Notes: generated from the letters alone by a model not told the origin. A stretch of 26,815 bases of DNA from UBA826 sp045564655 (GCA_045564655.1 JBJLGX010000003.1:1-26815); one strand, 5' to 3'. Shown: positions 8,307-17,300, counted from the stretch's first letter. A program made the numbers and translations.

Positions 8307-8315
8307 TGTTATAAT
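8307..8315 (+). promoter_or_regulatory. Possible extended -10 promoter of groEL
   Basis: TGTTATAAT at 8307-8315 fits an extended -10 element and lies 54 bases before the groEL ATG. The same nine bases occur before the metY leader. The upstream -35 match is poor. I looked for the CIRCE heat-shock inverted repeat (TTAGCACTC and its complement) in this gap and did not find it. Confidence 0.45.
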
Positions 8316-8369
8316 TATTGTTCGTGAATTAATACTTACGTAATCTATTTAATTATTAGGAGGTAATCG

Positions 8370-9971
8370 ATGCCAAAACAATTTCAATTCCATGAAGATG
8401 CCCGAGAGCAACTCATGGAAGGCATTGACATAATGGCTCGAACTGTAGGCGCAACATTAGGTCCAAATGGACGCAATGTTGTAATTGAACAAGAATTCGG
8501 TCCACCTCAAGTATGCAGTGATGGAGTTACCATTGCGAAAGAAATAGAGCTTGCAGAACCATTCCATAATATGGGAGCACAGTTACTAGTAGAGGCTGCT
8601 TCAAAAACAAATGATGATGTTGGAGATGGAACCACTACTTCTACAATATTAGCTCAAGCCATGTTGAAAAATGGTTTTAAAAACATAGCAGCGGGTGCAG
8701 ATCCGATGTTGATAAAGCAAGGAATGCTAAAAGCTGTTGAATCAATGGTTACAGAATTAAAATCCATGTCTAAATCAGTTACTGAAGATGATCAAATTTC
8801 TCAAATAGCTGTTCTTTCTGCACATGATGAAGAGATGGGGGAATTAGTAGGATCTGTAATTAACAAGGTTGGAAAAGATGGAGTTATCTCTGTTGAGCAA
8901 TCTCCTGGAATTAAATATGAGGTCGATTACGTAGAAGGAATGGAAATAGATAGAGGATATCTATCACCTTATTTTGTGACAGACCAAGAAAAAATGATTA
9001 CGGAATTAAATCAGCCTTACATATTAATAACTTCTGAAAAAATTGAAAGTATTGATCTTCTAGTCCCGTTTCTAGAAAAATTTTCTGCTGTTGGAAAGGA
9101 TCTAGTGATTGTTGCTGAAGATATTGAAGGCCAAGCTCTAGCAACATTAGTTGTAAATAAGATGAGAGGGACCATAAACTGTTTAGGTGTAAAAGCACCT
9201 GCATTTGGCGATCGGCGAAAAGCTATACTCGAAGATATGGCTATATTGTTTGGAGCGACCGTTATAAGCAATGAAACAGGTCGCACTTTTGATTCTATAG
9301 AAATATTAGATCTAGGAAGATGCAGGCGGGTCACAGCGACAAAAGATACAACTACATTTATTGAAGGTAATGGAAGCCAATCAAACATAGATTCAAGAAT
9401 ATCTAACATAAAAAGTCAGGTTTCTCAAACAACGTCTGATTATGATAAAGAAAAGCTTGAAGAAAGAGCAGCGAAACTTTCCGGAGGAGTCTCAGTAATT
9501 AAAGTTGGTGCGCCAACTGAAGTAGAACTTAAAGAAAAAAGACAGCGCCTAGAAGATGCACTAGCTGCTACTAGAGCTGCAATGGAAGAAGGAATATTAC
9601 CAGGAGGAGGATCATCTTTAGTTAGAGCTGCAGAAAAAGTAGCTCCTGACTTTCAAGGAACTTCTGACATAGATACTGGAGCAAGAGTAATTTTAAATTC
9701 TGTATCAGCACCATTATCATTACTAGTAGAAAATGCTGGATTTAGTGGTTCTGTTGTCGTGGATGCAGTGAAAAACGGTTCTGACGATTATGGCTTTGAC
9801 GCAGAAAAGAACCGTTATGGAAGTATGTATGAATATGGAATTATAGATCCTGTGAAAGTGACTAGATCTGCTTTAGAAAATGCTGCTAGCATATCCGCTA
9901 TGGTTCTAACAACTGAGTCCTTAATTACGGAATTAAATCCTCCAAAATTACCAGCTCCATTTGATGACTAA
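8370..9971 (+). CDS. groL: Chaperonin GroEL (Hsp60), no adjacent groES
   Basis: This is a 533-residue group I chaperonin subunit, an ATP-driven protein-folding ring. Nucleotide-site residues are present: SDGVTIAKEIEL with Asp51, NDDVGDGTTT with Asp86, EDALAATRAAMEEG with the catalytic Asp, and LPGGGSSLVRA. Apical-domain segments such as YLSPYFVTD and IEGQALATLVVNK are intact. It ends NPPKLPAPFDD and lacks the Gly-Gly-Met tail of many GroELs. A Cys-Ser pair stands where most have Thr-Lys before the DGVT motif. A perfect AGGAGG precedes the ATG. No groES lies upstream, where it usually is; the gene before it is the enolase-family enzyme. This may be a second paralogue or the sole copy with groES elsewhere. 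The ABC ATPase gene follows after 27 bases. Confidence 0.96.
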   Translation: MPKQFQFHEDAREQLMEGIDIMARTVGATLGPNGRNVVIEQEFGPPQVCSDGVTIAKEIELAEPFHNMGAQLLVEAASKTNDDVGDGTTTSTILAQAMLKNGFKNIAAGADPMLIKQGMLKAVESMVTELKSMSKSVTEDDQISQIAVLSAHDEEMGELVGSVINKVGKDGVISVEQSPGIKYEVDYVEGMEIDRGYLSPYFVTDQEKMITELNQPYILITSEKIESIDLLVPFLEKFSAVGKDLVIVAEDIEGQALATLVVNKMRGTINCLGVKAPAFGDRRKAILEDMAILFGATVISNETGRTFDSIEILDLGRCRRVTATKDTTTFIEGNGSQSNIDSRISNIKSQVSQTTSDYDKEKLEERAAKLSGGVSVIKVGAPTEVELKEKRQRLEDALAATRAAMEEGILPGGGSSLVRAAEKVAPDFQGTSDIDTGARVILNSVSAPLSLLVENAGFSGSVVVDAVKNGSDDYGFDAEKNRYGSMYEYGIIDPVKVTRSALENAASISAMVLTTESLITELNPPKLPAPFDD

Positions 9972-9998
9972 CAATCATTTCGGGAATATCCAACTGTA

Positions 9999-10991
9999 AT
10001 GAATTCAGAAATAGAAAAAACTACTGAAGGGTCAAACTCTGTAACAATTAGTGTCGATAATGTAAGCAAAAATTTTGGGCCATTAAAAGCGGTCCAAAAT
10101 TTAACATTTAACATTACAAGAGGCGAAATTGTAGGTTTCTTGGGAAGAAATGGTGCTGGCAAAACAACTACTATACGTCTCTTAACATCCTATTACACCG
10201 CTGATGAAGGAAAAATATTAATAGAAGGTGTTGATAATACCCAAGATGACTTAAAAACACGAAATAGCATTGGGTATCTTCCAGAAAACAATCCCCTTTA
10301 TGAAGATTTACTGGTAAGCGAATACCTTGATTTCATTGCTGACCTACGCAAAATGAAAGGTTCTGATCGGAAAGGAAACATTGATAGGACAATAGAAGAA
10401 GCTGGTTTGCAACAAGTCTTTCATAGACCTATACACGAATTGTCTAAAGGTTACCATCAAAGAGTTGGCTTAGCAGGAGCTATTTTACATAGGCCTTCAA
10501 TATTAATACTTGACGAGCCTTCTGAAGGATTGGACCCAAATCAAAAATTAGCTATGAGAGATTTAATAAAATCTTTGGGGAAAGATAGGACTGTACTACT
10601 TACGACTCATATAATGCAGGAAGTTGAAAATACATGCGAAAGAGTAATAATAATAGGTGGCGGGCATCTTATATTAGACTCAAAATTAGAAGACGTATCT
10701 CAACATGCTCCTTCTGAGTTGAAAAATATATACGTTGAGATAGAAGGATCCGAAATAGAAAAAGGACTTTCTAGTATTCCGTCGATAGAATCCTTAATTA
10801 GATTAGATCCAAAAGAAAACAGAAAAAGATATATTGTTGAATTATCTGGAGAAATCGATCCAAGGTTAGAAATATTCAAATTGTCTCATGAAAATAAATG
10901 GAACCTCTGGGACTTGCATCAAGACGATGTTAATCTAGAAGACGTTTTTAACCATCTAACCAAAGAGGATGAAAGGAAACGAGGTTCTTAA
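9999..10991 (+). CDS. ABC transporter ATPase, GldA/CcmA type
   Basis: This 330-residue ATP-binding subunit belongs to an ABC-2 exporter. Walker A is GRNGAGKT (49-56), the signature is LSKGYHQ (148-154), Walker B is ILILDEP (168-174), and the switch His lies in LLTTHIMQEVE. The last 100 residues form the extra C-terminal region typical of GldA/CcmA-type ATPases. Its stop overlaps the permease start by one base (TAATG at 10989-10993), so the pair is translationally coupled. It follows groEL by 27 bases without an obvious promoter, so read-through from groEL is likely. The three-gene set (ATPase, permease with GldG-like domain, DUF4340 protein) matches the Gld-like cassettes known from Bacteroidota gliding and from many non-gliding bacteria. 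The transported substrate is unknown. Confidence 0.92.
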   Translation: MNSEIEKTTEGSNSVTISVDNVSKNFGPLKAVQNLTFNITRGEIVGFLGRNGAGKTTTIRLLTSYYTADEGKILIEGVDNTQDDLKTRNSIGYLPENNPLYEDLLVSEYLDFIADLRKMKGSDRKGNIDRTIEEAGLQQVFHRPIHELSKGYHQRVGLAGAILHRPSILILDEPSEGLDPNQKLAMRDLIKSLGKDRTVLLTTHIMQEVENTCERVIIIGGGHLILDSKLEDVSQHAPSELKNIYVEIEGSEIEKGLSSIPSIESLIRLDPKENRKRYIVELSGEIDPRLEIFKLSHENKWNLWDLHQDDVNLEDVFNHLTKEDERKRGS

Positions 10992-13261
10992 TGTTGTCCA
11001 CTCCTTTTATAGCACTAATTAAAAAAGACCTTAAAGGATATTTTGATCAACCCACTGGGTATCTGCTTTTAGTTATATTTGTAGCAATATCTTCTTGGTC
11101 TTTTTTCAAAACAGCATTCTTAATAGGAGAAGCTTCTCTACAACCACTTTTTACCGTAGAATTTTCTATCGATAGACCTTCACTCCCATGGCTGATGACT
11201 TTATTTATTCCCGCTGCAACTATGAGACTTTTATCAGAAGAACAAAGAGACGGAACATTAGAAACACTTCTTACACACCCTATTAGAGCATGGGTAATAT
11301 TATTAAGTAAATTTATATCAGGATTGATATTTGTAACAATTGCTGTTCTAGTCACATTAGGAATACCTTTAACCTTAACTTCTGCTGGAGACATGGACTG
11401 GGGAGCAATCACATCACAATATTTTGGAAGTATATTCCTAGGTGCGAGCTTGGTGTCCATAGGATTATTCACATCAAGTTTAACTAGAAATCAAATAATA
11501 TCTTTCATATTAGGATTAACATTAGGAATGTTCCTGATGATAATGGGATTAGAGATAGTAGCAATAACTCTTCCAACAAATATAGCTAGCTTATTGCAGC
11601 TATTAAGTCCCATTACTCATTTTGACAATATTAGTAGGGGTTTAATAGATCTAAGAGACATTATGTATTTCTCTTCGTTAATCGCAACATTTTTAACAGC
11701 TACTTTTTTAATAATGAGAAGTCGTACTTTAAGCCATGAATCACAGCAATATATAAATCTTAGACTAGGTGTAGCCGGGCTAATAATTTTAAGCATCCTA
11801 GTAGGTTGGTTTGGAACATCAATACAAGGACGATTGGATTTAACTGAAGACAAAATTTTTACACTTAGTCCAGCAACCAACCAAATAATCAGTAATTTAG
11901 ATGACTTGCTAACGATAGACTTATATTTATCAGATGAACCTCCTGTTCAAGTAGCTTCTGTATATAGAGATGTAAATGATTTCTTAGACGATATGGAATC
12001 AAGCTCTGACGGAAAAATTAAAGTTACTAGACATTACCCTGAAGAGAGCCCGCAAGCATATCAAAAAGCATACAATTCTGGAATTGAAGCAGTTGCATTT
12101 GAAAGACAAAGCCAAGGAGAATTTCAAATAAAAACCGGCTATTTAGGTATTTCTTTAACATACTTAGACAAAAAAGAAGTTATTCCATTTGTAGAGAGTA
12201 TAAATGGATTCGAATATAAGATTGCGAGTCTAACAGATAAAATGGTTACTAGTGATTCAACTAGACTAAATATAGGGGTATTACAAGGTCACGGCGAATT
12301 ATCTCCTACAGAACAAATGTTAACTTTCTTTTCAGTATTAAATGAAGAATACGATCTTTTACCCGTAGAGGCTGACGCAAGTGATTCCTTACCTTTAGAG
12401 GCAGTAGACATATTATTGATAGCGTCTCCTTCAGAACCTATGAGTAGCATACATATTGAGAGTATAGACAACTATTTGGATAATGGAGGAAAAGCATTAT
12501 TAAATTTACAACCCGTCGTAATGGAAACGGATGAAAACATAGGATTTGTTGGAATAGACAATCGACATTCTTTTAATAACTATGTGTCAGAAAAATATGG
12601 TGTGATAGTAGAATCTAATCTAGTATATGACACCCAATCTAATGTTGACATTCCATTTAATGAAGGAATATTTTTACCGTATCCTTATTGGGTTAGAGCA
12701 AATATAGCCAATACTAATATAGCTAACAATACCAATTCTGTTGTAATGCCATGGGCTAGTTCTATTGGTATACTTAATCAATCAAAATCCGATTATGACA
12801 TATCGCCACTTATAACTACTAGTGAATTCGCTTCCATAGACAATAATTACACAAATTTAAATCCTGTTGGAAATCCTATTTTTGAAAGTACACTTCAAAC
12901 TAGCAATTTCCAAAGTGACTTGGCAGTAAGTATAGAAGGGCGAGACAGCTCTAGAGTCATAATAACTGGTGATGCTGAATGGCTCTCTGACGTAATACTT
13001 AACAACGTGGCTAGCACAAATGGTTTGTTAGGGCTAAATTTCATAGACTGGTTAACAGAAGAAGATACCTTAGCATCTGTTAGGTCAAAAATAGTATCTG
13101 AAAGAAATTTAGTATTTTCATCAGATAACCACAAAAACATTATTAGATATGTGAACATTGCTGGAATCCCCCTGTTGTTAATAATTTTTGGGGTTTTAAA
13201 ATTTATTCGAAGACGTAATAAAGGATTCAAAAGCAATTTAGGAAATCCCAATGCAAGGTAA
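10991..13261 (+). CDS. ABC-2 permease fused to GldG-like auxiliary domain
   Basis: This 756-residue protein joins two parts that are separate genes (gldF, gldG) in the Bacteroidota. Residues about 1-240 form an ABC-2 permease with six hydrophobic segments and the typical EEQRDGTLETLLTHPI loop after the second. A further membrane helix at about 255-275 leads into DLTEDKIFTLSPATNQIISNL, the usual entry to the GldG-like extracytoplasmic domain, which runs to about 720. Its HGELSPTEQM and DILLIASPSEP segments fit that family. A last helix (about 725-742) ends in a basic cytoplasmic tail. It starts on the last base of the ATPase stop, with GAGG upstream. Its 3' end overlaps the DUF4340 gene by 11 bases. 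The role is export or envelope remodelling; the substrate is unknown. Confidence 0.9.
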   Translation: MLSTPFIALIKKDLKGYFDQPTGYLLLVIFVAISSWSFFKTAFLIGEASLQPLFTVEFSIDRPSLPWLMTLFIPAATMRLLSEEQRDGTLETLLTHPIRAWVILLSKFISGLIFVTIAVLVTLGIPLTLTSAGDMDWGAITSQYFGSIFLGASLVSIGLFTSSLTRNQIISFILGLTLGMFLMIMGLEIVAITLPTNIASLLQLLSPITHFDNISRGLIDLRDIMYFSSLIATFLTATFLIMRSRTLSHESQQYINLRLGVAGLIILSILVGWFGTSIQGRLDLTEDKIFTLSPATNQIISNLDDLLTIDLYLSDEPPVQVASVYRDVNDFLDDMESSSDGKIKVTRHYPEESPQAYQKAYNSGIEAVAFERQSQGEFQIKTGYLGISLTYLDKKEVIPFVESINGFEYKIASLTDKMVTSDSTRLNIGVLQGHGELSPTEQMLTFFSVLNEEYDLLPVEADASDSLPLEAVDILLIASPSEPMSSIHIESIDNYLDNGGKALLNLQPVVMETDENIGFVGIDNRHSFNNYVSEKYGVIVESNLVYDTQSNVDIPFNEGIFLPYPYWVRANIANTNIANNTNSVVMPWASSIGILNQSKSDYDISPLITTSEFASIDNNYTNLNPVGNPIFESTLQTSNFQSDLAVSIEGRDSSRVIITGDAEWLSDVILNNVASTNGLLGLNFIDWLTEEDTLASVRSKIVSERNLVFSSDNHKNIIRYVNIAGIPLLLIIFGVLKFIRRRNKGFKSNLGNPNAR

Positions 13262-14189
13262 ACAAGTTGGATACGTGCTAATAGCACTAATAATAATAGG
13301 GATTTTAGGGATTGGAATTAGAGTGATTTCAACAGATTCAGACGAATTTAACATGAGTGGTCTATTACCTATAACTTCAGATGTTATTGATAGGGTAACC
13401 ATAAATTCCAATAATTCAGATATCAATGTTAATTTAAAAAAAATGAATGCGACTAGTTGGATGGTTGGTAGAAATATTGTTTACCCTCCAAAATTAGAGA
13501 GTTTTTGGATTAGTGTATCTAACATTAAAAACGCTCAATTAGTAGCTAGAAAAACAAAACATCATAATAAGTTAGGAGTATCAGACAACTTAGGATCTTC
13601 TGTTACTTTTTATTTAGGTCAATCAGTACAAGAACAATTTATAGTTGGTGAGACATGGGATTCTGATGTTAGATTGTGTTATATAAGAAAATCCGGAAAA
13701 GATAATGTATACAGTATTCCTTGTCCTCAATCACCGGAGATGACATTTGCAACTAATCCAAACTTGTGGCGGAATCCCATAATCGTTTCCATTCCATCTG
13801 AAGAGGTGGCCTCTCTAGAATTTGAATTCAAGAATACCGCTAATAATTTTTCAATATTAAAGAATAATACTAACGATTGGTTGATTAACAACGCAGAAAT
13901 TGCAGATGCCCGAAAAGTTGATTCAATATTAGAAATATTTCAACAATTTTATACTTCTGGATTTGAATCTTCTAATATAAATTTTGATACCCCTGATGCT
14001 TCTATTAGAATAAATACAATAGAAGGATCTAATTCAGTAACTACTAAGATAAAATTTTTATTAAAAGATTCTGAATCTTATTATGTTCAAGTACCTTCTA
14101 AACCTGGAATAGTTTTTATTGTTGCTAGTGAGTTAGTTGATACTTATCTGCTGTTAAATAAAGATTCTTTACAAATACAATCTAATTAA
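13251..14189 (+). CDS. DUF4340-type membrane-anchored protein of the Gld-like exporter
   Basis: This 312-residue protein has one N-terminal membrane helix (about 7-24, rich in Ile, Leu and Gly) and an extracytoplasmic region resembling DUF4340 repeats. Evidence for that is the WxVG...YPP segment near 70-80, the LGV...VTFYLG strand pattern, the FIVGETWDSD and YIRKSG pieces, and NLWRNPIIVSIPSEEVASLEFEF, the typical hinge between repeats. It overlaps the permease gene by 11 bases and is the last gene of the cassette. DUF4340 proteins commonly accompany GldG-like domains, but their molecular role is not established. The assignment rests on position and pattern. Its stop overlaps the stop of the convergent plsY-like gene by three bases. 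Confidence 0.8.
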   Translation: MQGKQVGYVLIALIIIGILGIGIRVISTDSDEFNMSGLLPITSDVIDRVTINSNNSDINVNLKKMNATSWMVGRNIVYPPKLESFWISVSNIKNAQLVARKTKHHNKLGVSDNLGSSVTFYLGQSVQEQFIVGETWDSDVRLCYIRKSGKDNVYSIPCPQSPEMTFATNPNLWRNPIIVSIPSEEVASLEFEFKNTANNFSILKNNTNDWLINNAEIADARKVDSILEIFQQFYTSGFESSNINFDTPDASIRINTIEGSNSVTTKIKFLLKDSESYYVQVPSKPGIVFIVASELVDTYLLLNKDSLQIQSN

Positions 14190-14788
14190 ATATTTGTAAT
14201 TCTATTCTTTCTGTTTTTATGCCCTCTAAGAGCGTGAACTAGAATCAAAAAGCAAACAAGACCAAACCCGATAAGTAAATCTGTCAATCCTTCTTTAGGA
14301 TAAATAGCAATTACAATAACTAGGTAAGCACCTAAAATACTAAATAAAGAAGAAAATGGTAGTTTCTGTGCAGATAAAGATATAAGACCAGCAACCATTC
14401 CCGCTATTAAAGCGTATACTCCAAACAATCCTAACGCCAAGCCTGCCCCAATAGCTAATCCATCTCCACCTTTAAAATTTGTAAAAATAGAATTCCAGTG
14501 GCCTAATAAAGCAAATAAACATGCTGTTATAAGATAAAACCCTTCTAGCCCCATTATTTTAGCAACCGCAACCGCTAATACACCTTTTGAAATATCAAAC
14601 AACAATACAAATCCAGCAGACTTAACTCCCACATTCCGCAATACATTTGACGCTCCAGCTAACTTTGTACCAATCTGAAATATATTTATCCCTTTGCGTT
14701 TACTAATACGATCTGCAAATGGGAGAGCCCCAAATAAGTAAGAAACTAAAAGAGCTAAGATCAAAGTTATATAAAATTCTAAATCCAT
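14186..14788 (-). CDS. plsY: PlsY-like glycerol-3-phosphate acyltransferase
   Basis: This is a roughly 200-residue polytopic membrane protein with the PlsY layout, which transfers an acyl group from acyl-phosphate to glycerol-3-phosphate in phospholipid synthesis. Family signatures can be aligned: SYLFGALPFADRISKRKGINI for the first loop, GTKLAGASNVLRNVG where the family usually has GSGNxGATN, and GHWNSIFTNFKGGDGLAIG where it usually has GHxFxxFLxFKGGKGVAT. The second and third motifs therefore carry substitutions (Asn to Leu, Lys to Asp), so activity or substrate may differ. I prefer the ATG at 14788, with AGG upstream, over an in-frame TTG at 14794. It is the last gene of the methylmalonyl-CoA mutase operon, 8 bases after the B12 subunit. 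No functional link to that pathway is evident. Confidence 0.78.
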   Translation of the reverse strand: MDLEFYITLILALLVSYLFGALPFADRISKRKGINIFQIGTKLAGASNVLRNVGVKSAGFVLLFDISKGVLAVAVAKIMGLEGFYLITACLFALLGHWNSIFTNFKGGDGLAIGAGLALGLFGVYALIAGMVAGLISLSAQKLPFSSLFSILGAYLVIVIAIYPKEGLTDLLIGFGLVCFLILVHALRGHKNRKNRITNI

Positions 14789-14796
14789 ACCCAAGC

Positions 14797-15189
14797 CTAC
14801 ATTTTTTCTTCTATAAAACTGATAATATCATCTGAGGTAGCACCAGGACCAAAAACTTCGCTTACGCCCATATCTTTCATTTTCGCTCTGTCTGATTCCG
14901 GTATGATACCTCCAGCAATAATCATGACATTTTCCAAGCCTCGTTCTCGAAGGCCTTCAATTATTTTGGGAAATAGTTCGTTGTGAGCACCGGAAAGAAT
15001 ACTGATTCCTAATATATCAACATCTTCTTTTACAGCTTGTTCCACAATCATTTCAGGTGTTTGACGAATACCCGTATATGTCACAACCATCCCTGATTCT
15101 CTTAATGCTCGAGCAACTACTTTAGCTCCTCTGTCATGACCGTCTAACCCTGGTTTTGCAATTAGTACTTTTATCGTTTTAGCGGGCAT
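14797..15189 (-). CDS. mcmA2: Methylmalonyl-CoA mutase small (B12-binding) subunit
   Basis: This 130-residue cobalamin-binding subunit works with the separately encoded catalytic subunit (15648-17300). It has the DxHxxG motif as LDGHDRGAK, with His18 the expected lower ligand of cobalt, followed by the flavodoxin-like fold segments DILGISILSGAH and MIIAGGIIPESD that hold the nucleotide tail. Length is normal for the stand-alone archaeal and Chloroflexi-type split form. GAGG precedes the ATG at 4-5 bases. It starts 2 bases after the epimerase stop. Together with the large subunit and epimerase it completes the (S)-methylmalonyl-CoA to succinyl-CoA step of propionate metabolism. Confidence 0.95.
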   Translation of the reverse strand: MPAKTIKVLIAKPGLDGHDRGAKVVARALRESGMVVTYTGIRQTPEMIVEQAVKEDVDILGISILSGAHNELFPKIIEGLRERGLENVMIIAGGIIPESDRAKMKDMGVSEVFGPGATSDDIISFIEEKM

Positions 15190-15191
15190 TG

Positions 15192-15626
15192 TTACCTCTT
15201 TGCTCCGTCACGGTCTACTAATTCGTAAAGGATTCCTTTTGTAGATTTAGGGTGTATAAACGCTATCATTCCAGAAAGTCCTTCTCGAGGATTCTTGTCT
15301 ATAAGATTAAAACCTGCATCGTCTAAACTATCTAATTTATTTTGCAAATTATCCACCTCAAAACATATGTGATGGACTGATTCGCCATTTTTTTCAATAA
15401 ATTTACCTACACCATTAGAAGAATCTAATGGTTGAATAAATTCAATCTGTGATCCCCCTACTCTAACTAGAGCTGCTAATACGCCTTGATCTTCAATTTC
15501 CTCAATTGATTCCTGAGGTTCAGCGCCAAATACGTCTTTGTAAAAAGTCAAAGAATCTTCAATATCTTTAACAGCAATACAAACATGATTAATATGTTCA
15601 GCCCTACAAACTGATTTAGCTAACAT
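15192..15626 (-). CDS. mce: Methylmalonyl-CoA epimerase
   Basis: This small vicinal-oxygen-chelate enzyme interconverts the (S) and (R) forms of methylmalonyl-CoA, feeding the mutase encoded on either side of it. It has INHVCIAVKDIEDSLTFYKD at the N-terminus with the metal His, a central IEFIQPL strand, ESVHHICFEV with a second His, and a final GILYELV with the metal Glu. The length of about 144 residues is typical. I chose the ATG at 15626 because GAGG lies 6 bases upstream; an in-frame TTG at 15638 would add four residues but would place that ribosome site inside the gene. It sits between the large and small mutase subunits with gaps of about 20 and 2 bases. Confidence 0.94.
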   Translation of the reverse strand: MLAKSVCRAEHINHVCIAVKDIEDSLTFYKDVFGAEPQESIEEIEDQGVLAALVRVGGSQIEFIQPLDSSNGVGKFIEKNGESVHHICFEVDNLQNKLDSLDDAGFNLIDKNPREGLSGMIAFIHPKSTKGILYELVDRDGAKR

Positions 15627-15647
15627 TTCATACCTCAATCTAATTAA

Positions 15648-17300
15648 TTAAAAAGTAACAAATTCTCCCTGTTCCCCAAAAACATGTCTTAAAACATCAG
15701 AAATTTCTCCCACAGTCGCATATGCTTCAACACATTCTAGTATAGCTGGCATAGTATTTTCAGATCCTTCAGCAGTTCTACGTAACTTAGAAAGAGCTTC
15801 TGCCACTTTTACATCATCTCTAGTAGATTTAACCGAAGCTAATCTTTTTAACTGGCGATCTGTTTCTTTCTGTGAAATTTTCTGTAGCTTTGCAATCGGG
15901 GGAGTTGGGGAGTTGTATTTATTAACTCCCACAACAATAGTTTCCTCATTTTCAACATCAGATTGAAATGAATATGCACTCTGATGTATTTCATTAGCTT
16001 GATATCCAGAACGTATAGCTTCAACTGCTCCACCCATAGCATCAATCTTATCAATATATTCAAATGCTAGTCTTTCTAAATCATCCGTTAAAGATTCTAC
16101 ATAATAGGATCCAGCAAGAGGATCAACTGTTTCTGAAACTCCACTTTCATAAGCTAAAATTTGTTGAGTCCTAAGTGAAATTTGGGCTGATTCTTCTGTA
16201 GGTAAAGCTAGAGCCTCATCTTTAGAATTAACATGCAACGACTGAGTCCCTCCTAATACAGCGGCTAATGCTTGAACAGTCGTACGTATTACATTATTGT
16301 CAGGTTGCTGTGCCGTTAAAGTGACTCCGGCTGTTTGAGTATGAAATCTCATCATACAAGACCGATCATTCTTAGCTGCAAATTTTTCTTTCATAATATA
16401 AGCCCACATACGTCTAGCAGCTCTAAATTTTGCAATTTCTTCAAATAGATTACTTTGTGAAACAAAAAAGAATGATAGCCTTCCTGCAAAATCATCAACA
16501 TCCATACCCGAGTCAATAGCCGATTGAACATAAGTAATTGCATTAGAAAATGTAAACGCAAGTTCTTGAGCAGCAGATGCTCCCGCTTCACTCATATGAT
16601 ATCCACTGATACTAATAGTATTCCACTTAGGAACATTGTCACTACAAAATTTAAATGTGTCTGTTATAAGTCTTAAAGATGCTTCTGGAGGATAAATATA
16701 AGTGCCACGAGCTATATATTCTTTTAAAATATCGTTCTGAATAGTTCCACTTAATTTTTCCATTGGAACACCTTGTTTGCGCCCAACAGCAATATACAAA
16801 GAAAGCAATATTGAAGCTGTCGCATTTATTGTCATTGAGGTACTAACTTTATCAAGAGGAATGCCTTCAAATAATAATTCCATATCAGCAAGACTAGAAA
16901 TAGGAACTCCTGTCCGACCAATTTCTCCATTAGCCATAGGGTGATCTGAGTCATAACCCGTTTGAGTAGGCAAATCAAACGCCACACTCAATCCAGTTTG
17001 ACCTTGATCTAGTAAATATCGATATCTCTTATTCGATTCTTCAGGAGAAGCCATTCCTGCATATTGACGCATGGTCCAAAGTCGACCACGATACATATTT
17101 GGTTGAACCCCTCTAGTAAACGGGTATTCTCCAGGAAAGCCTATATTTTTATCTCCTGTATTAGGATTATCTTCAATAGTATATAAAGGATCAATATCTA
17201 TTCCAGATAATGTTTTAAATTTATCCTTGCGCTCTTTAAATCGTGATCGGATAGAGGCCAAAGTTGTATTAACCCAATCATTTTTAGAACCACTACTCAT
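15648..17300 (-). CDS. mcmA1: Methylmalonyl-CoA mutase large (catalytic) subunit
   Basis: This 550-residue catalytic subunit forms the substrate barrel of the split B12 mutase. Compared with the well-known Propionibacterium enzyme, residue numbers are offset by 9. Tyr80 (RQYAG) matches Tyr89 and Arg198 (IARGTY) matches Arg207, the pair that holds the substrate carboxylate and separates methylmalonyl- from isobutyryl-CoA mutases. Gln188 (IQND) and His235 (SGYHM) are also kept. At the place of Tyr75 and Thr77 this protein has Gln66 and Asn68 (GVQPNMY), which is unusual. The C-terminal B12 domain is absent and is supplied by the small subunit. It heads the operon mutase, epimerase, B12 subunit, plsY-like gene. 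The ATG is preceded by GGAT. No MeaB-type chaperone gene is in the window. Confidence 0.95.
   Translation of the reverse strand: MSSGSKNDWVNTTLASIRSRFKERKDKFKTLSGIDIDPLYTIEDNPNTGDKNIGFPGEYPFTRGVQPNMYRGRLWTMRQYAGMASPEESNKRYRYLLDQGQTGLSVAFDLPTQTGYDSDHPMANGEIGRTGVPISSLADMELLFEGIPLDKVSTSMTINATASILLSLYIAVGRKQGVPMEKLSGTIQNDILKEYIARGTYIYPPEASLRLITDTFKFCSDNVPKWNTISISGYHMSEAGASAAQELAFTFSNAITYVQSAIDSGMDVDDFAGRLSFFFVSQSNLFEEIAKFRAARRMWAYIMKEKFAAKNDRSCMMRFHTQTAGVTLTAQQPDNNVIRTTVQALAAVLGGTQSLHVNSKDEALALPTEESAQISLRTQQILAYESGVSETVDPLAGSYYVESLTDDLERLAFEYIDKIDAMGGAVEAIRSGYQANEIHQSAYSFQSDVENEETIVVGVNKYNSPTPPIAKLQKISQKETDRQLKRLASVKSTRDDVKVAEALSKLRRTAEGSENTMPAILECVEAYATVGEISDVLRHVFGEQGEFVTF

Noticed and set aside
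8287..8369. CIRCE heat-shock operator before groEL
   Set aside because: No TTAGCACTC-type inverted repeat is present in the gap.
9017..9409. Minus-strand 130-codon open frame inside groEL
   Set aside because: Antisense shadow of a fully supported chaperonin gene.
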